A stretch of 64,000 bases of DNA, taken from assembly GCF_032814565.1 (NCBI RefSeq), contig NZ_CP136521.1, forward strand, positions 902,501 through 966,500, in the 5' to 3' direction. A program made the position numbers and the translations under genes. This document shows positions 55,009 through 63,407 of this stretch, one piece after another. How positions within the stretch are numbered: position 1 is the first letter of the stretch; every line of letters begins with the position of its first letter. This stretch comes from Hwangdonia lutea. GTDB taxonomy: Bacteria; Bacteroidota; Bacteroidia; Flavobacteriales; Flavobacteriaceae. Below the pieces are notes generated by a model. The model worked only from the letters and a program-made list of their open reading frames with translations. It was not told the origin of the DNA and made no database searches.

Positions 55009-56271
55009 TTAAAAATATTGCCCAATGCCAAACACCAAACCTTTAGTTGCGTTTTTGCTTATGCCATGTCCGTAATCAATTCTAAAAATGGCATTGTATA
55101 TTTTTTTATGGATAAAACGAAGCCCCAATCCCGGATATACCTTGATATTTTCGGCTTTACTAAAATCGCCGAAATCGCCTCCCGGGTTTCGCCAAGAACC
55201 AGCGTCAACAAAAGCATTGCCTTGTAAAACAAACCAATTTTTTTCGTAAATGGTATAACGGAATTCGGTGTTTAAAACAATAACGCCCGTGCCTCTGTCG
55301 ATGGTATTGCCAACGCCTCGAACATTTAAATTATTATCTACCGAAAAAGGTGCGAATGGCGTTTTATCGTTTTTTGATAAGCCCAATCGTAATCGGTTTG
55401 CCCAATTGCTACGCGCACCAAAACGTTTAAAATAGAAAAAATCATTCCAAGCGATAAAAAATTCGGGTAACATATCGTTGGTTGATGTAACATATTGAAA
55501 GTTAAATTGATTTTTTACACCAGACACATATTGGTAAAAATAATCTAGATTATTGTACTCGTAAATACTTTTCAACAACCATTTGTGCACATTTAATTGC
55601 TGCGGCACATTAGGGTTTGTAGCGCCAGATTTATAGACATAATCTTCAACAAAATAGTTTATTCCGAGTTCAAAATTATTATTAAAATTATATTCGTACA
55701 ATCCTAAAATTTCCAAAGATTGGTTGTTGTATTTATAATCGGCCGTTGTGCCATCGAAAAAAACGGGCTCTTGGGTTGTTAAATCTTGATAGTTCACAGC
55801 TAATCCTAGGCTTTTGGAAAACAAATAGGGCGCTCTAAAATTTATAGCGAAACTGCTGTAAATATCCTTTTGATAAAACCCACCAAAACCAATATTTCTT
55901 CCCAATAAATTAAATTCGTGTAGCCCCAAACGATAGGCAAACTCATCGTTATTTGTGGTGTAAATATTAGCCGATGGAATTAACGTGAAGTTCTCTACAA
56001 TATTATAAAACACATTATATTGATTGGCTTCGGAATGAAACACCTGATAATAGGCATGAGACACCGATGGCAAACGTTTTAAGCGTTTTATGTCTTGTTC
56101 GATAACCAAGGAATCCAGTTTTTCACCAGTTTTAACAGATGAAATTTTTTTAATGAAAGACGATTTTAGTTTTTTATTACCCTGTATTTTTAAATCGTCC
56201 ACCGTATTATTCTGCGAAAACAAACTCACAGTAAAAAAGCTTAAAAATACAATGGTTAGTACTTTACTCAT
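55009..56271 (-). CDS. Short BamA/TamA-like outer-membrane barrel with one POTRA domain
   Basis: The protein has 420 residues. A signal peptide (VSLFSQ) precedes one POTRA-like domain (about 24-95, DDLKIQGNKKLKSSFI, then LDSLVIEQDIKRLKRLPSVSH). The rest (about 120-420) is a beta-barrel region with the lines RLGLHEFNLLGRNIGFGGFYQ, GAGARSNWANRL-like GARSNWANRLRLG and GNAFVDAGSW, and an aromatic C-terminus (GIGQYF) typical of the Omp85 signal. Canonical BamA has five POTRA domains and about 800 residues, so this is a reduced relative, perhaps a dedicated assembly or secretion factor. Its ATG overlaps the stop of the upstream lipoprotein gene by 4 bases. Confidence 0.82.
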   Translation of the reverse strand: MSKVLTIVFLSFFTVSLFSQNNTVDDLKIQGNKKLKSSFIKKISSVKTGEKLDSLVIEQDIKRLKRLPSVSHAYYQVFHSEANQYNVFYNIVENFTLIPSANIYTTNNDEFAYRLGLHEFNLLGRNIGFGGFYQKDIYSSFAINFRAPYLFSKSLGLAVNYQDLTTQEPVFFDGTTADYKYNNQSLEILGLYEYNFNNNFELGINYFVEDYVYKSGATNPNVPQQLNVHKWLLKSIYEYNNLDYFYQYVSGVKNQFNFQYVTSTNDMLPEFFIAWNDFFYFKRFGARSNWANRLRLGLSKNDKTPFAPFSVDNNLNVRGVGNTIDRGTGVIVLNTEFRYTIYEKNWFVLQGNAFVDAGSWRNPGGDFGDFSKAENIKVYPGLGLRFIHKKIYNAIFRIDYGHGISKNATKGLVFGIGQYF

Positions 56272-57002
56272 TCAGCTTCAAAGGTTTTAAGAATCACCCA
56301 ATTTACCCAATTATCTTCACTAACATCCATTAACGTGAAATTGTAATTATTTCCAGTAATGAGTGGTGGTGGCGTTAGTTGGGTTGTTATGTTTAAAACC
56401 ACATTTGATGTGTTGTAATATTGAAAATGATTATCGTAGGTATAAGTGCCCGAAAGCAAATTGTTTTGTGCATCTGAAACCACTTGAAAATATATGGCAT
56501 TATCGCCAAAGGCATCGTCTTCCCATGTAAAGCTTGGCATTGTTGAAACATCTTGGTTTATTGAAACAGCATCATTCCAAACGGTTGGTTTTATGTTTTG
56601 TTTGGAACGAATGGGGTTGGATATTTTTATTTCACCTTGCCGTTCGAAAGTAACAATAATCCATTTTTCGTTAGCCGATGATTGCGTAAACTTGCCTAAA
56701 TAACCGTTAAAAAAAGGTTCGCTCGGAATGACAATTTGTGTATAATTTGAAAATTCGTTTTTGTCAACCTGCGCATTTTCAGTTTCATAAAATCGAATGT
56801 TTGTTGCACCGATTTCTGGATAGTAAAAGGTTAGAATCTCGTTCGTGTTTTCATCGCTTGCAGCACAGGCAATAACGGCACCTATTTCGAAAGGCTTGTT
56901 TAAAATGTAAGCTTCTAAAGTATGGCGCAGGTCGTCATCCGTATCTTTTAAACAGGATGTAAAAATCAAAAGACCGACCCATATGTACTTTAATTTATTC
57001 AT
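56268..57002 (-). CDS. Unknown lipoprotein between GH113-like and barrel genes
   Basis: The protein has 244 residues. The lipobox TSC gives Cys17 (IFTSC). It has a DUF4249-like beta-sandwich feel: HTLEAYILNKPFEIGAVIACAASDEN, then FEIGAVIACA with one Cys in the mature part. No motif is recognised. Both ends overlap its neighbours by 4 bases (ATGA type), so it is coupled to the GH113-like protein upstream and the short barrel downstream. This suggests a shared surface complex. Confidence 0.68.
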   Translation of the reverse strand: MNKLKYIWVGLLIFTSCLKDTDDDLRHTLEAYILNKPFEIGAVIACAASDENTNEILTFYYPEIGATNIRFYETENAQVDKNEFSNYTQIVIPSEPFFNGYLGKFTQSSANEKWIIVTFERQGEIKISNPIRSKQNIKPTVWNDAVSINQDVSTMPSFTWEDDAFGDNAIYFQVVSDAQNNLLSGTYTYDNHFQYYNTSNVVLNITTQLTPPPLITGNNYNFTLMDVSEDNWVNWVILKTFEAE

Positions 57003-58006
57003 TTAAAATTGCTGTAATGTTTACGCAAAATAGCTTCAACAGGTTTGTTTTGCGGTGTGAACATGTTGTTGTTTACGCCACCAACCTCATCGTGATTAAC
57101 AAACCATTTCCAAATAAAACCGCCAGCAAACCAGTCTTCATTCCAAAAGGTTTCCAACAGCGCTTTCGTGGTATTGCTTTGGGCTTCTAAATTTACATGC
57201 CCCTTGTTTCTATCGCTTTTCCAAGGTTCTTTTCCAGAATAATCTACGCTTCTATAACCAAATTCGGTATACAAAATAGGTTTATTATAAGTGTTTGACA
57301 CCTGTTCAATAACAGGTTTATGCATTTTCCAACCTTCTGCAGCTTCGGCAACCGTTGGTGTTTTACTAGCGCTAACGGGAAAATAGGCATCAATACCAAT
57401 AAAATCCAATTCGTCCCAAAACGGCGTACGCTTGAACTCATCCCAATTGGCAGCATAGGTTAATTTGCCTTTGTATATCGTTTTTATTTCTGCAATTAAA
57501 TTACGCCAATAATCGGGTCTGTTTTCAATGAATCTTTCAAGTTCGGTACCAATGCAAAATATTTCAGCATGAACCTCCTTGGCTAATTGCGCATATTCTA
57601 AAATGAATTTGGAATATGAATTTTCCAAGGTTTTCCAATCGGCTTCCGATACCATTTCTAAATACCCCGTAAACTCGCCATGCCAAATCCAAATTTGGGG
57701 TTTTATCATAATTTTAATATGCTTCCGTTTAAGCACTTCAATATATTGCTTTGCTCCAGCTTTGGTTTCGCCAAACCATTGTCGTTTTGTATTGAACACA
57801 ATTTCTGGATGCTCCAAATTTCTTATAAAACCAAAAGGCATAATGGCCGCATAATTCGCGTTGACGTTTATAACAGGTTTCACATGAGTTTTATCAATCG
57901 ACTCTCGTGAGGCTACAAAGCTTACACCGTTAATTTTTTCAGGTTGACTTGTGCAAGACTGAAAATTTAGGGCAAAAAAAACAATTAGGAGTTTAAATAG
58001 TTGCAT
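56999..58006 (-). CDS. GH113-like glycoside hydrolase lipoprotein
   Basis: The protein has 335 residues. A lipobox at Cys18 (NFQSC) anchors it to a membrane. A TIM-barrel glycosidase follows. The acid/base is likely Glu155 or Glu157 in CIGTELERF and the nucleophile Glu248 in LYTEFGYRS. ANWDEFKRT and FIGIDAYFPV (Asp in IGIDAYF) match GH113 beta-mannanase relatives. The substrate is not certain: beta-mannan or another polymer. It begins a coupled three-gene unit with the lipoprotein and barrel genes downstream. Confidence 0.85.
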   Translation of the reverse strand: MQLFKLLIVFFALNFQSCTSQPEKINGVSFVASRESIDKTHVKPVINVNANYAAIMPFGFIRNLEHPEIVFNTKRQWFGETKAGAKQYIEVLKRKHIKIMIKPQIWIWHGEFTGYLEMVSEADWKTLENSYSKFILEYAQLAKEVHAEIFCIGTELERFIENRPDYWRNLIAEIKTIYKGKLTYAANWDEFKRTPFWDELDFIGIDAYFPVSASKTPTVAEAAEGWKMHKPVIEQVSNTYNKPILYTEFGYRSVDYSGKEPWKSDRNKGHVNLEAQSNTTKALLETFWNEDWFAGGFIWKWFVNHDEVGGVNNNMFTPQNKPVEAILRKHYSNFK

Positions 58007-58043
58007 AAAAAACGATTAATAAACTCCTAATTTACACTATTAA

Positions 58044-58910
58044 TTAAAATAATGCCCTTAAGCCAACATTAAATGACTGCCCTAAACCCGTAGTATTGCC
58101 TCTTACAAAATTACTGTAAAGTACTTCTAAATTTAAAGTTTTTGATAGTTGATATTTGCCACCAAAACCCAATGCCGTGTAATCTTGTTTAAAATCGCCA
58201 ACACGTTGCAAGTGTTGCGCAAACCCCAAGATGGTAAAAGATTGATTGGGAAAATAACTTAAAAACACACCGGGAGCCAGCACAATTGTTTTATCGGCAA
58301 AACTGGTTTTCTCTCCAAAATTATACTCCGTATTTAGCTCTGTAAACAGTTGCCAATCGCCACTTGGAAAGGTATAATCATAGAAAAACCGATTTTGAAA
58401 TGTATAAGCGGTTTGGTCTAAAAACACGTTGTTTTCGGTTTCGTTATCTACCAAAGGGATATGAAATGCTGTTTGCACCGTAAAGTTACTCACATTTTTA
58501 AACGGGTTGAATTTTATAGCGGGCGCGATAGAAGTTATGCCCGAACGTGCTGTATCTGTTTCTCCGTCAAATTTAAAAACATCGAGCGCTTTTCGGTTTC
58601 CAACGACGTTGGAGCGTATTTCAATGAGCAAACCTACGTTCAATTTACTATTTTCTGAGACACCGGTAAAAACATCAATGGTTGATGTGAAATACGTTTC
58701 CCTAGGCTCATTTTTTGAAACATCGCCATTGCTGTTTGCCACTTTGGTTTGGGTATATAAGTTGTTAAAAAACTTAATGTCCCATTGGCCTTTTTTCAAA
58801 AGTTTTGATGGTGTATAGGTTTGGATATTACTTTTTTGGTCGTCTTTTTCTTGTGAAAACCCGGTATATGCTATCGCTGAAAATATGAGGCACGCTATTG
58901 CTTTTTTCAT
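58044..58910 (-). CDS. Outer-membrane beta-barrel protein, transporter-like
   Basis: The protein has 288 residues. A signal peptide (AIAYTGFSQ) is followed by repeated amphipathic strands (WDIKFFNNLYTQTK, LNVGLLIEIRSNVV, AFHIPLVDN) and an aromatic end (NVGLRALF). It resembles small Bacteroidota barrel proteins of the phenol-degradation meta-pathway family, but that label says little about function. It follows the DUF547 gene by 31 bases on the same strand and precedes the GH113-like gene by 37 bases, so it may be part of the same transcription unit. Confidence 0.7.
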   Translation of the reverse strand: MKKAIACLIFSAIAYTGFSQEKDDQKSNIQTYTPSKLLKKGQWDIKFFNNLYTQTKVANSNGDVSKNEPRETYFTSTIDVFTGVSENSKLNVGLLIEIRSNVVGNRKALDVFKFDGETDTARSGITSIAPAIKFNPFKNVSNFTVQTAFHIPLVDNETENNVFLDQTAYTFQNRFFYDYTFPSGDWQLFTELNTEYNFGEKTSFADKTIVLAPGVFLSYFPNQSFTILGFAQHLQRVGDFKQDYTALGFGGKYQLSKTLNLEVLYSNFVRGNTTGLGQSFNVGLRALF

Positions 58911-58941
58911 GTGTATTTGGTTTTTGTTGTTTTTTTAGACC

Positions 58942-59655
58942 TTACTGTTTATTGATTCTCCAATCGTATTGAAAATAACTCAGTTTGTACTTGCCTTCTA
59001 ACTTTTCAGTTCGGTATTGGTTTATAAAATTGATTTCCGTTGTACCATCCATTGTAAAATCTGCTTTATACCATTCCATAATTTGCGATGCTTGAACGCG
59101 CTTCTTTTTGGTGTTCACTCGTATAAAATTACCGTTTATGGCTTTTTTAGTTTGCGTTTCCATTTGGGCATCCAAGGTATTTGGCATATAGGCTTTATTA
59201 ATTAATGGCGGACAACCAACAGCACCACAAACCAACACAAAGTGAAAGCGCGCATCGTTAAATTGAGCGCGTAATAGTTTGTGCTCAATATCATTTAATG
59301 TGATGTTTTTTCCTGCTAAACGATACGTTGTTTTATCAAAAAAACCAGCATTGTCCAAGGGTGAATTTGTTGGATAATTATCAATGATGCCTTTTATAAC
59401 GGACAGGTTATAAGCATTAATCCAAAAAGCTTGATAGACCTCTGCATCTTCTTTTGAAACCGACACAGTTTCGGCCATTTTCATCAATTCATTTAAACCA
59501 CTTTGATTGTTTTGAATTTTTGAATACGCCACTTTCCCATCATTAACATAGCTATTAAAAAAAGCATCAGCTTTAACAAAAAAACCATTCACATCTTGCG
59601 AAAATCCTTTAATACTCACTAAAATAATTACTAAAATGATATGGTGTTTTTTCAT
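58942..59655 (-). CDS. DUF547 domain protein, exported (second copy)
   Basis: I choose the ATG at 59655 (237 residues) because it starts directly with a signal peptide (MKKHHIILVIILVSIKGFSQ); a TTG at 59679 adds 8 residues of no merit. The DUF547 blocks FWINAYNLSVIKGIIDNYP and FHFVLVCGAVGCPPLINKAY are conserved, with CGAVGC parallel to CASVSC of the first copy. It heads the minus-strand block with the barrel and GH113-like genes and is the paralogue of 50813-51562. Confidence 0.86.
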   Translation of the reverse strand: MKKHHIILVIILVSIKGFSQDVNGFFVKADAFFNSYVNDGKVAYSKIQNNQSGLNELMKMAETVSVSKEDAEVYQAFWINAYNLSVIKGIIDNYPTNSPLDNAGFFDKTTYRLAGKNITLNDIEHKLLRAQFNDARFHFVLVCGAVGCPPLINKAYMPNTLDAQMETQTKKAINGNFIRVNTKKKRVQASQIMEWYKADFTMDGTTEINFINQYRTEKLEGKYKLSYFQYDWRINKQ

Positions 59656-59797
59656 CTGTCTATAATTTATGCTTTGCAAAGTGTTAACACCTCGGTCGTA
59701 TAAAATGTTAGCTAACTTACATGATTAAAAAAAGTTTTTTGCGTCTTTAAAATTTATAAATCCTTACAAAATACCTTCAATTTAAAGCAATTCTAAA

Positions 59798-59828
59798 TTA
59801 GCAACTTCCATATAAGTTATTATCTTTA
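59798..59828 (+). promoter_or_regulatory. Possible promoter of the FAD oxidoreductase gene
   Basis: TTAG (59798-59801), a 19-base spacer and TATCTTTA (59821-59828) have the Bacteroidota layout with one mismatch in each box. The ATG at 59860 is 31 bases downstream. Confidence 0.33.
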
Positions 59829-59859
59829 ACTTCGACCTACTACAACACAATCACTAAAT

Positions 59860-61224
59860 ATGGAGCATATTGTTATAATAGGAAATGGTATTTCGGGTGT
59901 TACGGCTGCGCGACACATTAGAAAACTCTCCGATACTGAAACAAGTTCAGCACAGGCTAAAAAAATCACCATTGTATCTGCCGAAACCGATTATTTTTTT
60001 TCTCGAACCGCGCTCATGTACGTGTATATGGGACACATGAAGTTCGAGCACACACAACCTTACGAAAATTGGTTTTGGAAAAAGAATGACATCAACCTTA
60101 AAAAAGGCTATGTAAAAACGGTTGAAACCAAATCTAAAACATTGCTTTTTGCTGATGGCGACACTCTAAAATACGACAAACTTATTATTGCCACAGGTAG
60201 TAAACCCAATAAATTTGGATGGCCGGGGCAAGATTTAAATGGCGTTATGGGCATGTACCACAAACAAGATTTAGATAATCTTGAAAAATACGCACCCAAT
60301 AACAAAATATGTAAACATGCCGTAATTGTTGGTGGCGGATTAATAGGTATTGAGCTTGCTGAAATGTTGCACTCGCGACATATTCCAGTAACTTTTTTAG
60401 TACGAGAATCTAGTTTTTGGGATATGGTTTTACCCAAAGCCGAAAGCGACATGATTAACCGCGAAATACAAAAAAACGGCATCGATTTACGATTAGGCGT
60501 GAGCTTAAAGCAAATTAAAGCCGATGAAAACGGACAAGTAAAATCGGTAATTATTGAAGAAACCGGCGAGGAAATTGAATGTAACGTGGTGGGTTTGACT
60601 GCGGGTGTTTCGCCAAATATCGATTTTTTAAAAGCGTCGGATATTGAAACGAATCGCGGTGTAAAAGTAAATCGGTTTTTAGAAACAAATATTCCCGATG
60701 TTTATGCCATTGGCGATTGCGCCGAACAACACGAAGGTATTGATAACCGTCCACCAATTGAGGCAGTATGGTACACCAGCCGCATGATGGGAGAAACCGT
60801 AGCACAAACCATTTGCGGTAACCGCATAGCGTATAAACCCGGGCATTGGTTTAATTCGGCTAAGTTTTTTGATATTGAATATCAAACCTACGGTTGGGTT
60901 TGGGCGCAAACAAAAGAAAACGAAGCCCGATTTTATTGGGAACATGCTGATGGCAACAAATGCATTCACATCAATTACAATAAAAATACCCGTGAGTTTA
61001 TTGGAATTAATACTTTGGGCATTAGAATGCGACACGAGTTTTTTGATAAGGTTTTAACCGAAAAACGTTCGGTCGATTATGTGTTAGAACATTTAGCCGA
61101 TGCTAATTTCGACCCTGAGTTTTATAAGCTTCACGAACCCGACATCGTTTCAAAATTCAACCAAGAAAACAATACGAACATTCAACTGAAAAAGAAAAGT
61201 TGGACACGTATTTTTAGTGCTTAG
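59860..61224 (+). CDS. NAD(P)/FAD-dependent oxidoreductase
   Basis: The protein has 454 residues. The FAD-binding GNGISG (8-13) and the NAD(P)-binding VIVGGGLIGIELAEML (about residue 156) are of the pyridine nucleotide-disulfide reductase type, with ATGSKPN and VYAIGDCAEQHE as conserved FAD contacts. There is no CxxxxC redox pair, so it is not a disulfide reductase. The C-terminal extension (about 330-454) with WYTSRMMG, YWEHADGNKCIHINYN is unlike NADH-rubredoxin reductases and may dock another protein. The membrane 4Fe-4S gene directly downstream could pass on its electrons. Confidence 0.87.
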   Translation: MEHIVIIGNGISGVTAARHIRKLSDTETSSAQAKKITIVSAETDYFFSRTALMYVYMGHMKFEHTQPYENWFWKKNDINLKKGYVKTVETKSKTLLFADGDTLKYDKLIIATGSKPNKFGWPGQDLNGVMGMYHKQDLDNLEKYAPNNKICKHAVIVGGGLIGIELAEMLHSRHIPVTFLVRESSFWDMVLPKAESDMINREIQKNGIDLRLGVSLKQIKADENGQVKSVIIEETGEEIECNVVGLTAGVSPNIDFLKASDIETNRGVKVNRFLETNIPDVYAIGDCAEQHEGIDNRPPIEAVWYTSRMMGETVAQTICGNRIAYKPGHWFNSAKFFDIEYQTYGWVWAQTKENEARFYWEHADGNKCIHINYNKNTREFIGINTLGIRMRHEFFDKVLTEKRSVDYVLEHLADANFDPEFYKLHEPDIVSKFNQENNTNIQLKKKSWTRIFSA

Positions 61225-61269
61225 TGAACATTGCCGTTATTATGGAAACGCAAATTTTTAATGAAACAG

Positions 61270-61292
61270 ATTCCCGTCTTCGCGGGAATGAC
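61270..61292. repeat. GC-rich palindrome ahead of the 4Fe-4S gene
   Basis: ATTCCCG TCTTCG CGGGAAT plus GAC forms a 7-base stem and ends 9 bases before the ATG at 61301. It is the cleanest member of the family that includes 8278, 47627 and 49782. Confidence 0.65.
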
Positions 61293-61300
61293 AAAAAAAT

Positions 61301-62881
61301 ATGAAAAACATTCAAAACATAGGGCTTGGTTTATTTTTAACAGGTCTCGGTATATTTATATCGCTCATATTTTTAGGGAAATATGAGTTGACTTCAGAAT
61401 CATTCAACGCTATAATAGCGAATAAAGGTATTAAAAGCGACCTTTTTATTGATGATTTAAAAACGAACGTAGTTGGAAAAGAATTTATAAATCCGTTTTC
61501 ATTTTCGTCTAAAATCACATCGTCATTAAAAACAGCAAACGAAACCCACAAACAAAACAACGAATGGGATAAAGTGATTTGGGATAAGCCACATAGCTTC
61601 TCGTATCAAATAGCCAAAAGTGCCGGAAGCGGCATGGTTAAAGAAAATAAATGGCTGTTTTGGTGGCTCACTTTTGGCTTGGGCATTATTGGCGCGTTAC
61701 TATTTATTATTCCAAAGCTTATTACACTTGGGCCTGCGGGCATTAAAAACAATGGTATTTATCATAATGCCGCGACTAACCGCGGATGGATTGGTTGGTT
61801 TGCCTTTATATTTTTAGTTGTCTTTTATGTTTTACTCTATTTCAGACCCGATTACATTGTAAACTGGGTTTACCTTGTCGATCCGATAAGCAAAAATCTA
61901 AACGAAAATCCAGCAAGTCAATGGTTTTTATATGGCTTTTTATATTGTACTGTAATGACGGTTATGGCAGTGAGAATGTACATAAAATACCGACACAATA
62001 AATACCAAACATTACGAACCACATCGGTTTTGTTTTTTCAAATTGTATTTGCCTTTTTAATTCCAGAAATTTTAGTACGATTTGAAAAACCCTGGTACGA
62101 TTTTAAAAACGCCTTCCCATTGGATTATGATTTCTTTTTTAGCTGGAATTTGAATGAACTTATTAATAGCGGCGGATTAGGCTTGTTTATTTTAGTTTGG
62201 GGCATCGTGTTAACCTTGGTTATAGTTCCCGTAATGGTATATTTCTTTGGGAAACGCTGGTATTGCAGTTGGGTTTGCGGCTGCGGTGGATTAGCTGAAA
62301 CCCTGGGCGACCCGTACAGACAACTATCCGACAAATCATTAAAAGCATGGCAATTAGAGCGCTGGTTGGTACACGGTGTTTTGGTGTTTGCTTTAGTAAT
62401 GACGGGCTTTACACTTTACTCTTATTTTTCGGGGGCTGAAGCGGTATTAGGTATTAAAACCCAAACCATACAAGATATTTACGGATTTTTAATTGGCGCT
62501 ATATTCGCCGGGGTTATCGGCACGGGTTTCTATCCTATTTTTGGCAACCGTGTTTGGTGCCGTTTCGGTTGTCCGTTGGCGGCATATTTAGGTATTGTAC
62601 AGCGTTTTAAATCCCGATTTAGAATTACAACCAATGGTGGCCAATGTATTTCTTGCGGTAATTGTTCCACCTATTGTGAAATGGGAATCGATGTGCGCGC
62701 TTATGCCCAAAAAGGCGAAAATATTATACGAGCAAGTTGTGTGGGGTGCGGAATTTGTGCTGCAGTTTGCCCACGAGGTGTTTTAAAGTTAGAAAATGGA
62801 CCGGAAAAAGGACGCATAAATCCGAACGATATTTTACTGGGGAACGATGTGGATTTAATGGATTTGGTGAATCAGAAGTAA
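61301..62881 (+). CDS. Membrane-bound 4Fe-4S protein (NapH/CcoG-like)
   Basis: The protein has 526 residues. It has about five or six membrane helices (for example GLFLTGLGIFISLIFLG and FIFLVVFYVLLYF). Cys motifs CSWVCGCGG and CRFGCPLAA lie on the membrane edge as in NapH/PceC-type quinol-oxidase or electron-transfer proteins. A soluble ferredoxin domain with two clusters follows (CISCGNCSTYCEMG and CVGCGICAAVCPRG). It probably moves electrons between the quinone pool and a soluble partner such as the FAD oxidoreductase upstream. I see no heme motif. Its position in the arsenosugar series suggests it supplies electrons to one of the enzymes. Confidence 0.87.
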   Translation: MKNIQNIGLGLFLTGLGIFISLIFLGKYELTSESFNAIIANKGIKSDLFIDDLKTNVVGKEFINPFSFSSKITSSLKTANETHKQNNEWDKVIWDKPHSFSYQIAKSAGSGMVKENKWLFWWLTFGLGIIGALLFIIPKLITLGPAGIKNNGIYHNAATNRGWIGWFAFIFLVVFYVLLYFRPDYIVNWVYLVDPISKNLNENPASQWFLYGFLYCTVMTVMAVRMYIKYRHNKYQTLRTTSVLFFQIVFAFLIPEILVRFEKPWYDFKNAFPLDYDFFFSWNLNELINSGGLGLFILVWGIVLTLVIVPVMVYFFGKRWYCSWVCGCGGLAETLGDPYRQLSDKSLKAWQLERWLVHGVLVFALVMTGFTLYSYFSGAEAVLGIKTQTIQDIYGFLIGAIFAGVIGTGFYPIFGNRVWCRFGCPLAAYLGIVQRFKSRFRITTNGGQCISCGNCSTYCEMGIDVRAYAQKGENIIRASCVGCGICAAVCPRGVLKLENGPEKGRINPNDILLGNDVDLMDLVNQK

Positions 62882-62930
62882 GTTTTCAGTATTCCTTAAA
62901 AAACATTCGTGTATTCGTGGCAAAATTAAA

Positions 62931-63407
62931 ATGAAAAAGACTCTATTCTATATAACTCTTTTAATCTGCTTATCAATTTCAGCCTAAAAATCATATCAAA
63001 AAAACTATTTTGATAACGGTGTTTTAAAATCTGAAGGTTGGATAAAAAGCAATCAAAAAAGTGGATATTGGAAATTCTTTTACAAAAACGGAAACATTAA
63101 AAAAGAAGGTCATTTTTCAGTAAACAAACCTATTAAATATTGGTATTTTTACACCGAAAATGGCACGAAACAAAGTGAGGGTCGTTTTGTTAATGGCAAG
63201 AAAACAAATTGGTGGTCCTTTTACAATAGCGAGGAAAAAATAAATTACAAATGTCAGTTTAAATACAATCAGAAAAACGGATATTGCCTCATGTATGAAA
63301 ATGAAAAATTAGTTTCTGTCGATAAGTTTAAAGCCGGAAAAAAAATTAAAACATGGACGGATTTAAAAGCATTCAAAAAAGAAAATAATCTACTAGATTT
63401 ACAATGA
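62931..63407 (+). pseudogene. MORN-like repeat protein, broken by one nonsense codon
   Basis: A signal peptide (MKKTLFYITLLICLSISA) is followed by TAA at 62985-62987. The frame then stays open for 139 more codons to TGA at 63405-63407, without any shift. The continuation carries MORN_2/YwqK-like repeats (YFDNGVLKSEGWIKSNQKSG, WKFFYKNGNIKKEG, WYFYTENGTKQSEG, WWSFYNSEEK). One base change (CAA to TAA) would restore the usual SAQ signal-peptide end. The stop overlaps the next ATG by 4 bases (ATGA), as coupled genes do. Either the gene is freshly inactivated or the base is a sequencing error. The role of YwqK-like proteins here is unknown. Confidence 0.8.

Noticed and set aside
62900-62920. ATTCGTGTATTCGTGG direct repeat before the MORN-like gene
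   Set aside because: It holds a short direct repeat but only one copy is present in this window and I see no pairing or function.
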